The position numbers and the translations under genes are program-made. This document shows, piece by piece, positions 18,188 through 30,483 of a stretch of DNA of 64,000 nucleotides (within the stretch, counting starts at the first letter, position 1; every line of letters starts with the position of its first letter). Under the pieces are notes generated by a model that was given only the letters and a program-made list of their open reading frames with translations, was not told where the DNA came from and made no database searches. This stretch comes from Morganella morganii (GTDB taxonomy: Bacteria > Pseudomonadota > Gammaproteobacteria > Enterobacterales > Enterobacteriaceae), in the NCBI RefSeq assembly GCF_019402645.1, contig NZ_VKKS01000001.1, positions 3,390,970-3,454,969 on the forward strand. Reading direction: 5' to 3'.

Positions 18188-19314
18188 TATGCCAGGATCC
18201 GCCCGTAGAGATCGATAAGCTGCTGTGATAACGCCGCTGGTGTATAAGGTAAAACCCGCTGCCGTGCACATTCAGACATCCGGCTGCTGAGATGATCACA
18301 AGGCAGTTGTGATACCGCTTCTGCCAGCGCATCAATATCCAGCGCATCACAGACAAACCCTTCTTCATCCTGTGTGATAAACTCCGCCCCGCCGCAGGTG
18401 GTACTGGTGATCACCGGCAGTGCACAGGCCATGGCTTCCGGTACCACATTCGGGAACGGATCATATAACGTCGGCAGCAACAGCCCGTCACTCATCTGAT
18501 AAAACGGTAATGTCTGTTTCTGCATGCCCGAAAAAAGGATGCGATCAGCACAACCCAGAGATACTGCCAGCTGACGATATTTTTTTTCTGCCTTATCCCG
18601 GCCTATCACCAGCAGATACGCATCATTGCGGCTGACAGCGGCAATCGCGGCCGCCAGCCCTTTGCGTTCAAACCCGGAACCGACATACACCAGACACTTT
18701 GCCGCCGCCGGGATCTGATAAGTCTGCCGCAACAAGAGGCGTTCTGCTTCCGGCAACGGATGAAATTTTTCAGAATCAATCCCGTTATAAATAACGGTTA
18801 TCTGTGACTCCGGCAGACCGAAGTCTTCCATCACCTCTTTTTTTACCATTTCCGAATTACAAATCACCTGCTTAAAGTGCGGATCATGATACATTGCCTG
18901 CTCCGCCTTCATCACATAACGGTGGTACGGCGAGGCAAACAGCAGTTTCGCCTGCCAGGCAGGCAGCACCCGCGCCCGCTGTAACAACCAGCGGCGGTGT
19001 ACTCCGTCCCCGGCCCGGTAAATATCACAGCCGGCAATACGTTCATGGCTCTGAACAATATCAAATTTTTCATTCTGCCAGCAGGTACGGGCGGCGTCCG
19101 CAAATCCCCGCTCACGGCTGATCCGTCCCCATTTCGGCGGATTCACCACATGAATATGCCAGCCGGGAGCGGCTGCCCCCTGCCAGGAACGGGTGATAAC
19201 ATTCAGTTCCAGATGCCGGTTATCCAGTGCTTCCAGAGCACGGGATACAAAACGCTCCGCACCGCCGTCCGGACGGTATTTCTGACGGACAATCGCCAGA
19301 CGCATATCTTTCAT
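18187..19314 (-). CDS. Glycosyltransferase family 4 (LPS core, WaaG/WabH-like)
   Basis: 375 residues. The start at 19314 has GGAG six bases upstream and overlaps the waaQ stop (ATGA). N-terminal R-P-D-G-G-A-E-R-F-V, central V-Y-V-G-S-G-F-E-R-K-G-L, and C-terminal Y-D-P-F-P-N-V-V-P-E-A-M-A-C-G-type E-x7-E motif (here A-C-A-L-P) place it in GT4. The F-E-R-K-G block resembles core glucosyltransferases such as WaaG. Position after waaQ fits outer-core hexose addition. The exact linkage is unknown. Confidence 0.87.
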   Translation of the reverse strand: MKDMRLAIVRQKYRPDGGAERFVSRALEALDNRHLELNVITRSWQGAAAPGWHIHVVNPPKWGRISRERGFADAARTCWQNEKFDIVQSHERIAGCDIYRAGDGVHRRWLLQRARVLPAWQAKLLFASPYHRYVMKAEQAMYHDPHFKQVICNSEMVKKEVMEDFGLPESQITVIYNGIDSEKFHPLPEAERLLLRQTYQIPAAAKCLVYVGSGFERKGLAAAIAAVSRNDAYLLVIGRDKAEKKYRQLAVSLGCADRILFSGMQKQTLPFYQMSDGLLLPTLYDPFPNVVPEAMACALPVITSTTCGGAEFITQDEEGFVCDALDIDALAEAVSQLPCDHLSSRMSECARQRVLPYTPAALSQQLIDLYGRILA

Positions 19315-20384
19315 AAATATCTCCGTGCCGCGGCAATCACTGCCTCTGCAGGGATCGGGCTCAGGTAACGTTCGTCCGTCCCGGTATCCACATCATCCGG
19401 ATCCGGCTGTTCGCCGTAGTCCGATGCTTTAATGATTTCACCGGTTGCCTGCCACGGTGACCAGAACACCAGTTTTGTCGGGCCAAACAGCGCCACCATC
19501 GGTGTTTGCAGGGCAGCAGCCATGTGCATCGGTACAGAATCCACGCCGATATACAGTTTTGCGTGGTCAATCAGTGCCGCGAGCTGCGGCAGAGTCAGTT
19601 CCCCGGCGACAGACACAATTTTACCGTCTGCCACCGCCTGCTGACACGGTGCCAGAATGGATTCAATCATCGCTTTTTCGCGCTGATCCGGCCCGCTGCT
19701 GAGCACAATCTGATGCCCTTCATCCGCCAGTGTGCGGATAACGTCGCTCATTTTGTCGTCATCCCAGCATTTATAGAACCAGCGGGATGCCGGCTGCACC
19801 ACAATATACTCGCCGGTCACCTGTTTGCGCTGCAAAAGCTGCTCTGTCTTCTGCCGGTCTTCTTCTGAATAAGCCATTGTGACACGGTTGTCTGTCACCG
19901 GCAGATTCAGCGGGGTTAATCCGTTAAGATTCTGCTCCACCGTGTGCATGGTCAGTTCCTGTGAGGTATCCGCCAGCAGGGTATGGCATTTTTTCCAGAA
20001 AATACTCTGTCGTTTCCGTAAATTCAGCCCTGAACGGATACGGGCACCGGTAAAACGGGTCACAATCGCGCTGTACCACTGATCTGCCAGATTCACCACC
20101 ATGTCATAACGGCGGCGGCGCAGTGATTTCAGTAAACGCCATTCATGCCCGATACGTTTGCAGGTTCCCTCTTTACGCCAGGCTCTGTCCATGGCAAAAA
20201 TATGGCTGATGCCGGGATGACGGCTGAGCATTGGTGCGGTTTCCTGATACAGCAGAACATCCACCTCAGCATCCGGGTAGTTCGCTTTCAGAGTATTAAT
20301 CACCGGTGTTATCAGCAGCATATCGCCGTGATGGCGGAGTTTTATTACTAAAATACGCTGTACCGGCGCTGATGCTGTTTGCAT
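19311..20384 (-). CDS. waaQ: LPS heptosyltransferase III WaaQ
   Basis: 357 residues. It adds a branch heptose to heptose II of the core. GT9 blocks: I-K-L-R-H-H-G-D-M-L-L-I-T-P-V at residues 14-28, V-V-Q-P-A-S-R-W-F-Y-K-C-W, and G-V-D-S-V-P-M-H-M-A-A-A-L. The R-H-H-G-D-M form of the first block is typical of WaaQ and separates it from WaaC/WaaF. It heads the minus-strand operon and is divergent from waaA. No JUMPstart/ops element was found in the 225-bp gap 20385-20609. Confidence 0.95.
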   Translation of the reverse strand: MQTASAPVQRILVIKLRHHGDMLLITPVINTLKANYPDAEVDVLLYQETAPMLSRHPGISHIFAMDRAWRKEGTCKRIGHEWRLLKSLRRRRYDMVVNLADQWYSAIVTRFTGARIRSGLNLRKRQSIFWKKCHTLLADTSQELTMHTVEQNLNGLTPLNLPVTDNRVTMAYSEEDRQKTEQLLQRKQVTGEYIVVQPASRWFYKCWDDDKMSDVIRTLADEGHQIVLSSGPDQREKAMIESILAPCQQAVADGKIVSVAGELTLPQLAALIDHAKLYIGVDSVPMHMAAALQTPMVALFGPTKLVFWSPWQATGEIIKASDYGEQPDPDDVDTGTDERYLSPIPAEAVIAAARRYL

Positions 20385-20609
20385 AAGGGTTCCATTTAAG
20401 ATCAGACAGAAATCAGGAAATAATATGTATCAATATCTGAGGCACAGATTACCACAAATCGCTTCCGGCAGTATTAACAGATAGAGCAGTGTGTTGTGCC
20501 GGACAGCGGGTATCCCGCCATCAGCGGCGCCGGGTTTATGCTTTTTAATGCGCTCTTCGTGTTAGTTTTATGCTACTATTGCCGCAATCTTATCTGCGAA
20601 ACTGATAAA

Positions 20610-21886
20610 ATGTTACTGCGTGTATACCAGGTTCTGCTTTACCTGATCCAACCTCTTATCTGGTTACGTCTGTTATGGCGCAGCCGCCGCTCCCCGGCCT
20701 ACCGCAGACGCTGGGGCGAACGTTATGGTTTCTGTAAAGGGAAAACCGGCACCGGCGGTATCATTCTGCACTCAGTTTCTGTGGGCGAAACACTCGCCGC
20801 AGTCCCGCTGGTCCGTGCATTGCGCCACCATTACCCGACGTTACCTATCACTGTCACCACCATGACACCCACCGGCTCAGAGCGGGTTTTATCTGCATTA
20901 GGGGATGATGTTTATCACGTCTATCTGCCTTACGACTTACCGGGTTCGATGAAACGGTTTTTCAATACCGTTCAGCCAAAACTGGTGATCGTGATGGAAA
21001 CTGAACTGTGGCCGAACATGATAACCGAACTGCACCGCCGGAAAATCCCGCTGGTGATCGCCAATGCCCGTCTGTCGGCGCGCTCGGCCGCCGGTTATAA
21101 GAAAGCGGGCAGTTTCGTGAAAACCATTCTGAACCGGATCACGCTGGTGGCTGCCCAGAATCAGGAAGACGGGGAACGCTTTATTGAGCTCGGCCTGCGC
21201 CGCCAGCAACTGCATGTGACCGGCAGCCTGAAATTCGATATTTCTGTTACGCCGGAATTGGCTGCCAAAGCTGTTACACTGCGCCGTCAGTGGGCCGCCC
21301 GCCGCCCGGTCTGGATTGCAACCAGCACCCATGAAGGTGAGGAAGAAATTATCCTTAATGCTCATAAAACATTGCTGGCCCGCTATCCTAACCTGCTGCT
21401 GATCCTGGTTCCGCGTCATCCGGAACGGTTTGCCAAGGCACGGGAACTGACCGAAAAAGCCGGTCTGACCTACGTGATGCGCAGCAGCAATACCATCCCG
21501 CCGCCGGAAACGCAGGTGGTAGTCGGGGACACCATGGGTGAACTGATGCTGCTGTACGGACTGGCGGATATCGCGTTTGTCGGCGGCAGCCTGGTGGAGC
21601 GCGGCGGACATAATCCGCTGGAAGCCGCCGCACATGCCCTGCCGGTACTGATGGGGCCGCACACCTTCAATTTCAAAAATATCTGCGGTAAATTACAGCA
21701 GGCCGACGCCCTACTGACCGTTACTGATGAACAAAGCCTGTGTGATGCGGTCAGTAATCTGCTTAATGATGAAGATTACCGGCTTTACTGCGGACGGCAT
21801 GCCGCCGGGGTACTTTATGACAATCAGGGCGCACTGCACCGTCTGATGCAGTTGCTCGGGCCGTATCTGCCGCCGCGGAGCCACTG

Positions 21887-21887
<1 letters not shown>
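20610..21887 (+). CDS. waaA: Kdo transferase WaaA
   Basis: 425 residues from the ATG at 20610, matching the E. coli enzyme; the frame is open to 20496 but the extra 38 residues are not family sequence. WaaA (KdtA) transfers two Kdo residues from CMP-Kdo to lipid IVA at the inner membrane. The N-terminal anchor ([10 protein letters not shown]) is followed by [17 protein letters not shown] (catalytic Glu), [13 protein letters not shown] and G-G-H-N-P-L-E. Its stop shares one base with the waaE start. Confidence 0.97.
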
Positions 21888-23148
<1,261 letters not shown>

Positions 23149-23958
23149 TCAGTGCTGACAGGCGGAGCAGAAAAAAGTGCTCCGCTGACCGACTTTCACC
23201 ACCTCAATGCGCTGTCCGCAGTTCGCGCAGCACTCCCCCTGTTTTCCGTACACAAACAGTTCCTGTGCAAAATAACCGGGTTTTCCGTCTGACTGTAAAA
23301 AATCTTTCAGCGTAGTGCCGCCCTGCTTTATGGATTCCGTCAGTACCTGCTTAATTGTGGCAACCAGGCGGGTCACCTCATCCTCAGTCAGGTCTTTAGC
23401 CGGCCGCAGCGGATGGATGCGGGATAAAAAGAGGGATTCATTGGCGTAGATATTCCCGACACCCACCACAATCTTGTTATCCATCAGCCAGCTTTTGACC
23501 GGTGTATTCCGTTTGCGGGATTTGGCGAACAGATAAGCGGCGTCAAAATCATCACTCAGCGGTTCCGGCCCCAGATTGGCCAGCACCGGACAGGTTACCA
23601 GATCATCCGCCCATAACCAGGCACCAAAACGGCGCGGGTCGGTATAGCGCAGAATTTTACCGTCACCCAGCACCATATCCACATGATCGTGTTTTTCTTC
23701 CGGCGTTTCCTCCAAAAGAATACGTAAGCTGCCGGACATCCCCAGGTGAATAATAATCCACCCTTCCGGCAGCTCAATCAGCAGGTATTTTGCCCGGCGC
23801 TGCACGCTGAGCACCGGGCGGTCACTCAGGCGTTCAATCTGCTCTGATACCGGCCAGCGCAGCCGCCGGTTCCGGACTTCAACATAACGTATGGTATTAC
23901 CGGCAAGATGCGGCTCAATGCCGCGCCGGCTGGTTTCAACCTCGGGTAATTCCGGCAC
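23149..23958 (-). CDS. mutM: Formamidopyrimidine-DNA glycosylase MutM
   Basis: 269 residues from the GTG at 23958, which has GAGGAGGT upstream and places Pro directly after the initiator. This is required because Pro2 is the catalytic amine (P-E-L-P-E-V-E-T). The longer frame to 24081 is therefore not the gene. MutM excises 8-oxoguanine. The central helix-two-turn-helix region ([10 protein letters not shown]) and the C-terminal zinc finger (C-C-A-N-C-G ... C-S-A-C-Q-H) are intact. It lies downstream of waaL, 10 bp away. Confidence 0.96.
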   Translation of the reverse strand: MPELPEVETSRRGIEPHLAGNTIRYVEVRNRRLRWPVSEQIERLSDRPVLSVQRRAKYLLIELPEGWIIIHLGMSGSLRILLEETPEEKHDHVDMVLGDGKILRYTDPRRFGAWLWADDLVTCPVLANLGPEPLSDDFDAAYLFAKSRKRNTPVKSWLMDNKIVVGVGNIYANESLFLSRIHPLRPAKDLTEDEVTRLVATIKQVLTESIKQGGTTLKDFLQSDGKPGYFAQELFVYGKQGECCANCGQRIEVVKVGQRSTFFCSACQH

Positions 23959-23968
23959 AGATACCTCC

Positions 23969-25216
23969 TCAGCGATTAATCGGCAATGGCTGTGCGGTAT
24001 CGTCTTTACCGCCGGTGACCAGTGCCACAGCAATACACAGGAGATAAACAGTAATACTCTCGCGGCTGAAGAACAAGACATCTGTCAGACCATAGCCGGC
24101 CAGACACAATGTAATCATTATCAGCAGAATATTCTTATTCCGGATACCGGCGTACAGCAGAGAGAGATAAATCAGCACCAGCAGCACACCTCCGATAATA
24201 CCCTGTAATGACAACACCTCAATCAGTTCACTGTGCAGGTGTACTGTAAGATAAATAACTATTGAGTCACTGATGTTACCTGCAGCTATCTTTTCTGAAA
24301 TAAAGTCATTACGGGCCTGAAAAGATTGTCCGAACGGCGCATGCTTAAAAGCAGATAGCCCTGCATACCACATAGTATAGCGATCACCCAGTGATCCCCC
24401 CGGTTTTGTCACATCATAACCCTGAGTTTCGGTAATTGCCTCATTAATACGGGATTTATATAAAAACTCATATGATGTCCCTGCAAAAATCAGCAGAAGC
24501 ACAGCAACTATACTTACTTTTTTTATATTCAGGCTATTCCGGAAAACAATGGCAGTATAAAAAACAGAAAGCAGAAGATAGATAGCGATTGCTGCACGGG
24601 TTTGGGTCAAAATAATAATTGCATTTGAAATAATCAGATTAATAAAAAATAATGAAACATTTAATTTGTTTTTTATTTGTATGCAAAAATGAAGACTGAC
24701 AAAGAAAAGCGCGCTGATAAAATATGCAGTAACTGTTGCCCGGTTTGTATCTAATTCGACCCTGCCTTTATTTAAAACAAAAATATCATAGAGTGCATAT
24801 AATAAAATATAAAGTGGTAATACTTTTATGATGGCTGAAATATATGTATTACTGAAAAAACGTCTTAGCTCGTTTTTTAATAAAATACAAACACAAAAAA
24901 TAAATGCTCCGAGTATAATTCTTGATGCTGTCGGGGAATAGTTTTTATAGATACTCAGTCCGTCAGCATTCATCAGAAATGACCAGGCAACACGGGAGAT
25001 ACCAAACAGCAGAAATGACGCCGCAACAAGCAATACTGCACGGTCACGGAAAAGAGACATCTTTCTGAAAAAAACCAGCCAGATTGTCACGATAACGGAT
25101 AAATAACTCAGTATGAAATAAGAGTCCCTGGATAGGGTATCCACGAAAGACGCAATAACCATCGAGAATGTCATCAAAAAACCAATCAGGATTGGTAATG
25201 TTCTGTTCATTGACAT
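23969..25216 (-). CDS. waaL: O-antigen ligase WaaL
   Basis: 415 residues, about ten to twelve membrane helices. WaaL joins undecaprenyl-linked O-antigen to the lipid A-core on the periplasmic face. The large periplasmic loop (about residues 275-330) holds G-D-R-Y-T-M-W and an [16 protein letters not shown] segment, matching the functional His/Glu region of the Wzy_C/RfaL family. The start at 25216 directly follows the stop of the GT2 gene, with GGGAG eight bases upstream. Composition is AT-richer than coaD/mutM, typical of ligase genes that vary with O-type. Confidence 0.87.
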   Translation of the reverse strand: MSMNRTLPILIGFLMTFSMVIASFVDTLSRDSYFILSYLSVIVTIWLVFFRKMSLFRDRAVLLVAASFLLFGISRVAWSFLMNADGLSIYKNYSPTASRIILGAFIFCVCILLKNELRRFFSNTYISAIIKVLPLYILLYALYDIFVLNKGRVELDTNRATVTAYFISALFFVSLHFCIQIKNKLNVSLFFINLIISNAIIILTQTRAAIAIYLLLSVFYTAIVFRNSLNIKKVSIVAVLLLIFAGTSYEFLYKSRINEAITETQGYDVTKPGGSLGDRYTMWYAGLSAFKHAPFGQSFQARNDFISEKIAAGNISDSIVIYLTVHLHSELIEVLSLQGIIGGVLLVLIYLSLLYAGIRNKNILLIMITLCLAGYGLTDVLFFSRESITVYLLCIAVALVTGGKDDTAQPLPINR

Positions 25217-26149
25217 TTAAAAAACTCCCGATGACTTTATTTTTAAAAACATTATTTTCCTGCTTAACCTTACTTTGGAGCTGAACAGAAAGCGAAATAT
25301 TTTGATATTATTGAACCGTTCCATAACAAAACGGGGAAGCTTACGTTTATTATTTCTTGATAAATAATCAGAACAAACCTTAACAAACAGTCCTTCAAAC
25401 ATCACTTTTTCATTTTTATTTTTTACAAAAAAACTTTCCATAGATAAAACAATTTGCAGGAAAAGCACGGTTTTATTCATACTTTTTTCTGTGGATAAAC
25501 TGCCGCGATGCTTATAGTAACAATAAATCTGAGTGTCTGTGATCAGGATATTCTGAGCTGCACAAATAACATTCGCCGTAATAACCACATCTTCATAGCA
25601 AAAAATTTCAGGAAACATATCATCCGTCAGGATATCCCGGCGGATAAACCGGCCGAGTAAATGACCTTTTACCGTCTTATGTTCCAGATATAATTCTTTC
25701 AGCCTGTCCTGATTGATTGATACAACAGGTTTATCCTCAATCACTAATACCGGATTACGGTCATGATGTTCATCCAGACGGGTTATCAGCAAATCAAACG
25801 GATGCTCCCGCATAATATCCATAACCCGGGTCAGTGCACCGTTTTTCAGCATATCATCACTGTCTAATGCTGTAATATATTCGCCGCGGGATAATGAATA
25901 CGCATAATGCCGTACTTTCCCGACATTAGAAAAGTTAACAGTTTCAACAACTTTAATAAAATTTCGTGGCTGATAATCACTGATAATATCCAGCGATTTG
26001 TCTGTTGAACCATCATTAATAATGATCGCTTCAACCCTTTCCGGAGAACCATTCTCATTCAGGGCATTATCCAGACTTTCTAATGCGGCCAGGATTGATG
26101 ACTCCGCATTATGTACTGCAATCATGACCGAAATAACCGGGTTACTCAT
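25217..26149 (-). CDS. Glycosyltransferase family 2 next to waaL
   Basis: 310 residues from the ATG at 26149 (GGA about eight bases upstream); an ATG at 26164 is possible. GT-A features: P-V-I-S-V-M-I-A-V-H-N-A-E, I-I-I-N-D-G-S-T-D-K-S, and A-L-D-S-D-D-M as the metal site. C-Y-E-D-V is a likely catalytic-base region. It is coupled to waaL and probably adds an outer-core sugar that becomes the O-antigen attachment point (inference). Its C-terminal third is AT-rich and poorly conserved in type. Specificity unknown. Confidence 0.86.
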   Translation of the reverse strand: MSNPVISVMIAVHNAESSILAALESLDNALNENGSPERVEAIIINDGSTDKSLDIISDYQPRNFIKVVETVNFSNVGKVRHYAYSLSRGEYITALDSDDMLKNGALTRVMDIMREHPFDLLITRLDEHHDRNPVLVIEDKPVVSINQDRLKELYLEHKTVKGHLLGRFIRRDILTDDMFPEIFCYEDVVITANVICAAQNILITDTQIYCYYKHRGSLSTEKSMNKTVLFLQIVLSMESFFVKNKNEKVMFEGLFVKVCSDYLSRNNKRKLPRFVMERFNNIKIFRFLFSSKVRLSRKIMFLKIKSSGVF

Positions 26150-26532
26150 ATCATATTCCAACATTCGTTTTTATCTGCGAAGTAAACTGATTCAGATTTT
26201 GGCGGTCACTGGCACGCCAACTCAGTAATCATATAAAAACTATATAAAAATAATAAATAAATCAGCCGTTATAGTTGTAAATTCTGATAAAACAATAGTA
26301 CCCGTAAATGATACAGCAATCAGAATATTTTAATACTCTTACAATCAGTATTTAAGATAAGTATCCGATTTATCTGTCATTTTATCTTTAATTAACATTA
26401 GAAAAGATATCATTTTATATGAAAATATCAATAATTTACAAAATACCGATATATTATATCAACTAACTCAGAGAGTGAATACAGATGACAATATTGCCCT
26501 CTGTCAGTAGTCTTTCTCCGGTAAACAAGCAA
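26150..26532. other. AT-rich intergenic region upstream of the GT2-waaL operon
   Basis: About 380 bp without a credible gene. It separates the start of the minus-strand GT2-waaL-mutM run from the rpmG terminator and must contain the promoter of that run. Many TAT/AAT-rich stretches make a single -10 choice unsafe. Confidence 0.5.
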
Positions 26533-26561
26533 TAAAAAACCCGGCCGGAGCCGGGTTTTTT
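26533..26561. terminator. Terminator of the rpmB-rpmG operon
   Basis: AACCCGGC and GCCGGGTT pair around a CGGA loop (about 26539-26556), flanked by an A-run on one side and T6 on the other, so it can work in both directions. It lies 18 bp after the rpmG stop. Confidence 0.93.
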
Positions 26562-26578
26562 CAATCAGAAAGCAGAAA

Positions 26579-26749
<171 letters not shown>

Positions 26750-26757
26750 TCAGCTCC

Positions 26758-27015
<258 letters not shown>

Positions 27016-27060
27016 TCAGCTCGAGCTTTGTATTGGGTGAGGCTGCCTCGTCAGGCTTAG

Positions 27061-27198
27061 GAGCCCATCTCAGCTTACTTTTGACTCGCCGGGAAATTGC
27101 TCTGTCAACCAGCAAAAATATGCTGAGATAGGCTCTTCTCGCCAAACCCAAGATCCTCAAAGGTGGCGTAGTATACGCTTTCCGGCGCAAACGCTCAA
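27061..27198 (-). promoter_or_regulatory. rpmB promoter and structured 5' leader
   Basis: On the minus strand -35 TTGAGC (27193-27198), a 17-bp spacer and -10 TATACT (27170-27175) form a strong promoter. Transcription should start near 27163, giving a leader of about 170 nt. In the leader GAGCCTATCTCAGC (27122-27135) can pair with GCTGAGATGGGCTC (27061-27074) over 14 bp with one G-U pair, enclosing 47 nt. A regulatory role is inference. Confidence 0.7.
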
Positions 27199-27241
27199 GA
27201 CCCGAACAGTAAAGATCGTGTGTTTCTGCGAAAAAAACTGC

Positions 27242-27916
27242 TCAGATCAGCTCATGTTCTGCAAACGAAAACATATTGAATTTCCCGACAATCAGGTGAT
27301 CCAACACGTTAATCCCCACCAGCTCACATGCCTGAACAATTTTTTTTGTCAGCAGGCGGTCAGCCCGGCTGGGGTTCTCGTTACCGGAGGGATGATTATG
27401 CGCCAGAATCACAGAAACTGCATTCACTTTGAGCGCCAGGCGCAAAATCTCTCTGGGATGTACTTCCACACAGTTTACCGTGCCGGAAAACATCTCTTCA
27501 TAACGGATAAGCTGGTTCTGATTGTTGAGAAAAAGAACAGCAAACACCTCCCGCTCCTGCCAGGCCATCCGCTGGTTAAGATATGCCTTTACGGTGCAGG
27601 CACTGCTGAGAAACTGTGTTTCCTGAAACTGGCTGATGAAATACCGCCGTGACAATTCAACAATTGCCTGCATCTGGCAAAACTTACTGTCCCCGATCCC
27701 GTGCAGAGGTTTAAATTCCTCATAACCTGCTGTCAGCAACCGGTGCAGTGACCCGAAGACTTCCAGCAGATACTCCGCAAACTGCCGCACCGGCCGCTCC
27801 CGCGTACCGGTACGCAAAAAAATAGCCAGCAGTTCTGAATCACTCAGTACTGATGCCCCGTATGCAATCAGTTTTTCTCTCGGCATCAGTGCCGTATTTC
27901 CGGTTATATTATCCAT
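27242..27916 (-). CDS. radC: RadC family JAB/MPN-domain protein
   Basis: 224 residues (E. coli 222). An N-terminal helix-hairpin-helix region (residues about 25-90, with P-L-H-G-I-G-D) is followed by a JAMM metalloprotease-like domain with H-N-H-P-S-G and a downstream R-A-D zinc ligand. The proposed DNA-repair role is doubtful in the literature; the activity is unknown. It is divergent from coaBC, the normal enterobacterial arrangement. Confidence 0.95.
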   Translation of the reverse strand: MDNITGNTALMPREKLIAYGASVLSDSELLAIFLRTGTRERPVRQFAEYLLEVFGSLHRLLTAGYEEFKPLHGIGDSKFCQMQAIVELSRRYFISQFQETQFLSSACTVKAYLNQRMAWQEREVFAVLFLNNQNQLIRYEEMFSGTVNCVEVHPREILRLALKVNAVSVILAHNHPSGNENPSRADRLLTKKIVQACELVGINVLDHLIVGKFNMFSFAEHELI

Positions 27917-28112
27917 TTTTCCCCCGCCGGTTTCCCTGTTTCACCGGAAAAAGTATGTCAGTTCCGGCAGATTTTCCGTATAAAACCGGCCATTTTTGCG
28001 AGACGCACCGAAGAAAAAACATTATTAAGCTGGATAAATACACAGCACCCTACCTATACGGCGGTGTTGTGGTAAAATCGCGTATCTCCGAAAAATAACT
28101 GGATAAAACACA

Positions 28113-29327
28113 ATGTCCGAACTGACAGGAAAACAGATAGTTCTGGGTATCAGTGGTGGTATCGCAGCCTATAAAGCCCCTGAGATTGTCCGTCGTCTGC
28201 GTGACCGGGGCGCAATTGTCCGTGTCGCCATGACACCGGCTGCAACCGCATTTATCACTCCGCTGACACTCCAGGCTGTTTCCGGCTTCCCGGTAGCTGA
28301 AAGCGTTCTTGACCCGGCAGCTGAGGCCGCAATGGGTCATATTGAACTGGGGAAATGGGCGGATCTCATTATTCTCGCTCCCGCTACCGCTGACCTGATT
28401 GCCCGCCTGAGTGCCGGCATGGCAAATGACCTGGTCACCACTATCTGCCTGGCATCTGATGCCACCATTGCCGTCTCGCCGGCCATGAATCAGCAGATGT
28501 ACAGAGCACAGACCACACAAGAGAATCTCGCGCACCTGGAACAGCTGGGTTTTGCCGTCTGGGGGCCGGACAGCGGCAGCCAGGCCTGTGGTGATACCGG
28601 CCCGGGACGAATGTTGGATCCGTCAGAAATTGTCTCGCGGGCAGAACAGCACTTCTGCCAAAAGCAGGACATGACCGGCATCCGCCTGGCCATTACCGCA
28701 GGACCGACACGCGAAGCACTCGACCCGGTGCGTTTTATCAGCAATCACAGCTCCGGCAAAATGGGCTTTGCCATTGCTGCGGCTGCCGCAGCTCGCGGCG
28801 CGGATGTCACGCTGATAGCCGGGCCAGTCACATTACCGACACCGCCGGGTGTTAAACGTATTGATGTCAGCAGTGCCTGTGAAATGAATGATGCCGCACA
28901 GCTGACAGCACCGCAGCAGGATATTTTTATCGGTTGTGCTGCCGTTGCCGATTACCGTGCCAAAGCGGTTGCACCTGAAAAAATTAAAAAACAGGGCGAT
29001 GAAATCACCTTCACGATGGTGAAAAATCCGGATGTGATCGCCGGTGTCGGCGCACTGGAAAAAAACCGGCCATTTGTGATTGGATTTGCAGCTGAAACCC
29101 AAAATGTGGAAGAATACGCGCGCGGCAAGTTGGTGAAAAAGCAGCTCGACATGATTTGCGCCAATGATGTTTCTGTTGAAAACCAAGGATTTAACAGTGA
29201 TAACAATGCCCTGCACCTGTACTGGCATACCGGCAATATCAGCTTACCGAACATGAGCAAATCAGAGCTCAGCCACCATTTACTGGACGAAATACTGAAA
29301 CACTATGACCAAAAAAATCGACATTAA
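28113..29327 (+). CDS. coaBC: Bifunctional phosphopantothenoylcysteine decarboxylase/synthetase CoaBC
   Basis: 404 residues (E. coli 406). The N-terminal flavoprotein half (about 1-190) decarboxylates phosphopantothenoylcysteine: [19 protein letters not shown], and [13 protein letters not shown] with the catalytic Cys. The C-terminal half makes that substrate from phosphopantothenate, CTP and cysteine: T-A-G-P-T-R-E-x-L-D-P-V-R-F and A-A-V-A-D-Y-R. The gene overlaps dut by 23 bp. Confidence 0.97.
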   Translation: MSELTGKQIVLGISGGIAAYKAPEIVRRLRDRGAIVRVAMTPAATAFITPLTLQAVSGFPVAESVLDPAAEAAMGHIELGKWADLIILAPATADLIARLSAGMANDLVTTICLASDATIAVSPAMNQQMYRAQTTQENLAHLEQLGFAVWGPDSGSQACGDTGPGRMLDPSEIVSRAEQHFCQKQDMTGIRLAITAGPTREALDPVRFISNHSSGKMGFAIAAAAAARGADVTLIAGPVTLPTPPGVKRIDVSSACEMNDAAQLTAPQQDIFIGCAAVADYRAKAVAPEKIKKQGDEITFTMVKNPDVIAGVGALEKNRPFVIGFAAETQNVEEYARGKLVKKQLDMICANDVSVENQGFNSDNNALHLYWHTGNISLPNMSKSELSHHLLDEILKHYDQKNRH

Positions 29328-29763
29328 GATTCTTGATCCGCGCATCGGCGGGGAATTTCCGTTACCGGCCTATGCCACGCCGGGCTCTGCTGGTCTGGAC
29401 TTACGTGCCTGCCTGGATGAATCCACTGATCTGAAACCGGGACAAACACTGTTACTGCCGACCGGTCTTGCAGTCCATATTGCAGACCCGTCTCTGGCGG
29501 CAATGGTTCTGCCGCGTTCCGGGCTCGGCCATAAACATGGTGTGGTTCTCGGCAACCTGGTGGGCTTAATCGACTCTGACTATCAGGGACAGCTGATGGT
29601 ATCGGTCTGGAACCGGGGTGACACCACCTTTACGATTGAACCGGGCGAGCGTATCGCACAGATGATTATCGTTCCTGTTGTTCAGGCTGAATTCAATATT
29701 GTTGAAGAATTTACCGAAAGCGAGCGCGGAGCCGGCGGATTTGGCCATTCAGGCCGTCAATAA
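29305..29763 (+). CDS. dut: Deoxyuridine 5'-triphosphate nucleotidohydrolase Dut
   Basis: 152 residues, family length. It hydrolyses dUTP to dUMP and pyrophosphate, keeping uracil out of DNA. The five trimeric dUTPase motifs are visible: A-G-L-D-L-R-A, P-R-S-G-L-G, G-L-I-D-S-D-Y-x-G, G-E-R-I-A-Q and the C-terminal R-G-x-G-G-F-G-H-S-G. It starts within coaBC, so the two are coupled. Confidence 0.98.
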   Translation: MTKKIDIKILDPRIGGEFPLPAYATPGSAGLDLRACLDESTDLKPGQTLLLPTGLAVHIADPSLAAMVLPRSGLGHKHGVVLGNLVGLIDSDYQGQLMVSVWNRGDTTFTIEPGERIAQMIIVPVVQAEFNIVEEFTESERGAGGFGHSGRQ

Positions 29764-29794
29764 TACTAATAACGCCGTTATTTCCGTCGCTTTT

Positions 29795-29824
29795 CTGACA
29801 GCGGTACCGTTGTACTGCTGTCAG
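29795..29824. terminator. Hairpin between dut and slmA
   Basis: CTGACAGC (29795-29802) pairs with GCTGTCAG (29817-29824); the stem extends inward by five more pairs (one G-U) around a CGTT loop. A T-run (29834-29838) begins about nine bases later, so termination is likely only partial. Confidence 0.55.
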
Positions 29825-29867
29825 TCGGCAGATTTGTTTTTGCGTTAACGCAGGGGTTTTATCTGAC

Positions 29868-30461
29868 ATGGCAGAAAGTACAAAAAAGAAGAACAGGCGC
29901 GAGGAGATCCTGCAGGCGCTTGCGCTGATGCTTGAGTCCAGTGACGGCAGTCAGCGTATAACAACCGCCAAACTTGCCGCCAGTGTGGGTGTTTCAGAGG
30001 CAGCGCTCTATCGTCATTTTTCCAGCAAAACAAAAATGTTCGACAGCCTGATCGTATTTATTGAGGACTCACTGATTTCACGGATAAATCTTATCCTTCA
30101 GGATGAAAAAGAGACAATCTCGCGGATAAAACTGATTCTGATGCTGATTCTGGGATTCTCCGAAAAGAACCCGGGTCTGACCCGTATCATGACCGGTCAT
30201 GCACTGATGTTTGAACAGGATAAGTTACAGAGCAGAATTAATCAGTTGTATGAACGAATCGAAGCTCAGCTACGTCAGGTCTTAAAAGAAAAGCGGATCC
30301 GTGACGGCAGCGGTTTTACTTATGACGAAAGCCTGTTAGCATCACAGTTGCTCGCCTTTTGCGAAGGAATGTTGTCCCGTTTTGTACGCTCAGAATTTAA
30401 ATACCGGCCGACACAGGAATTTGAAGCCCGCTGGCCGCTGATCCTTGCACAACTTCAGTAA
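29868..30461 (+). CDS. slmA: Nucleoid occlusion factor SlmA
   Basis: 197 residues (E. coli 198). A TetR-family DNA-binding protein that, bound to its sites around the chromosome, blocks FtsZ ring assembly over the nucleoid. N-terminal helix-turn-helix ([21 protein letters not shown]) lies at about residues 31-52. The C-terminal domain keeps the family blocks M-T-G-H-A-L and F-C-E-G-M-L-S-R-F. It follows dut and is convergent with pyrE. Confidence 0.97.
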   Translation: MAESTKKKNRREEILQALALMLESSDGSQRITTAKLAASVGVSEAALYRHFSSKTKMFDSLIVFIEDSLISRINLILQDEKETISRIKLILMLILGFSEKNPGLTRIMTGHALMFEQDKLQSRINQLYERIEAQLRQVLKEKRIRDGSGFTYDESLLASQLLAFCEGMLSRFVRSEFKYRPTQEFEARWPLILAQLQ

Positions 30462-30483
30462 TACTGTTTTTAGTTAAACTACT

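Noticed and set aside
20385..20609. JUMPstart/ops element between waaQ and waaA
   Set aside because: Searched both strands for GGCGGTAG; only an imperfect CTACCGCA inside waaA was found.
23959..24081. N-terminal extension of mutM
   Set aside because: MutM needs Pro directly after the initiator; GTG at 23958 with GAGGAGGT gives that. The extension overlaps the waaL end.
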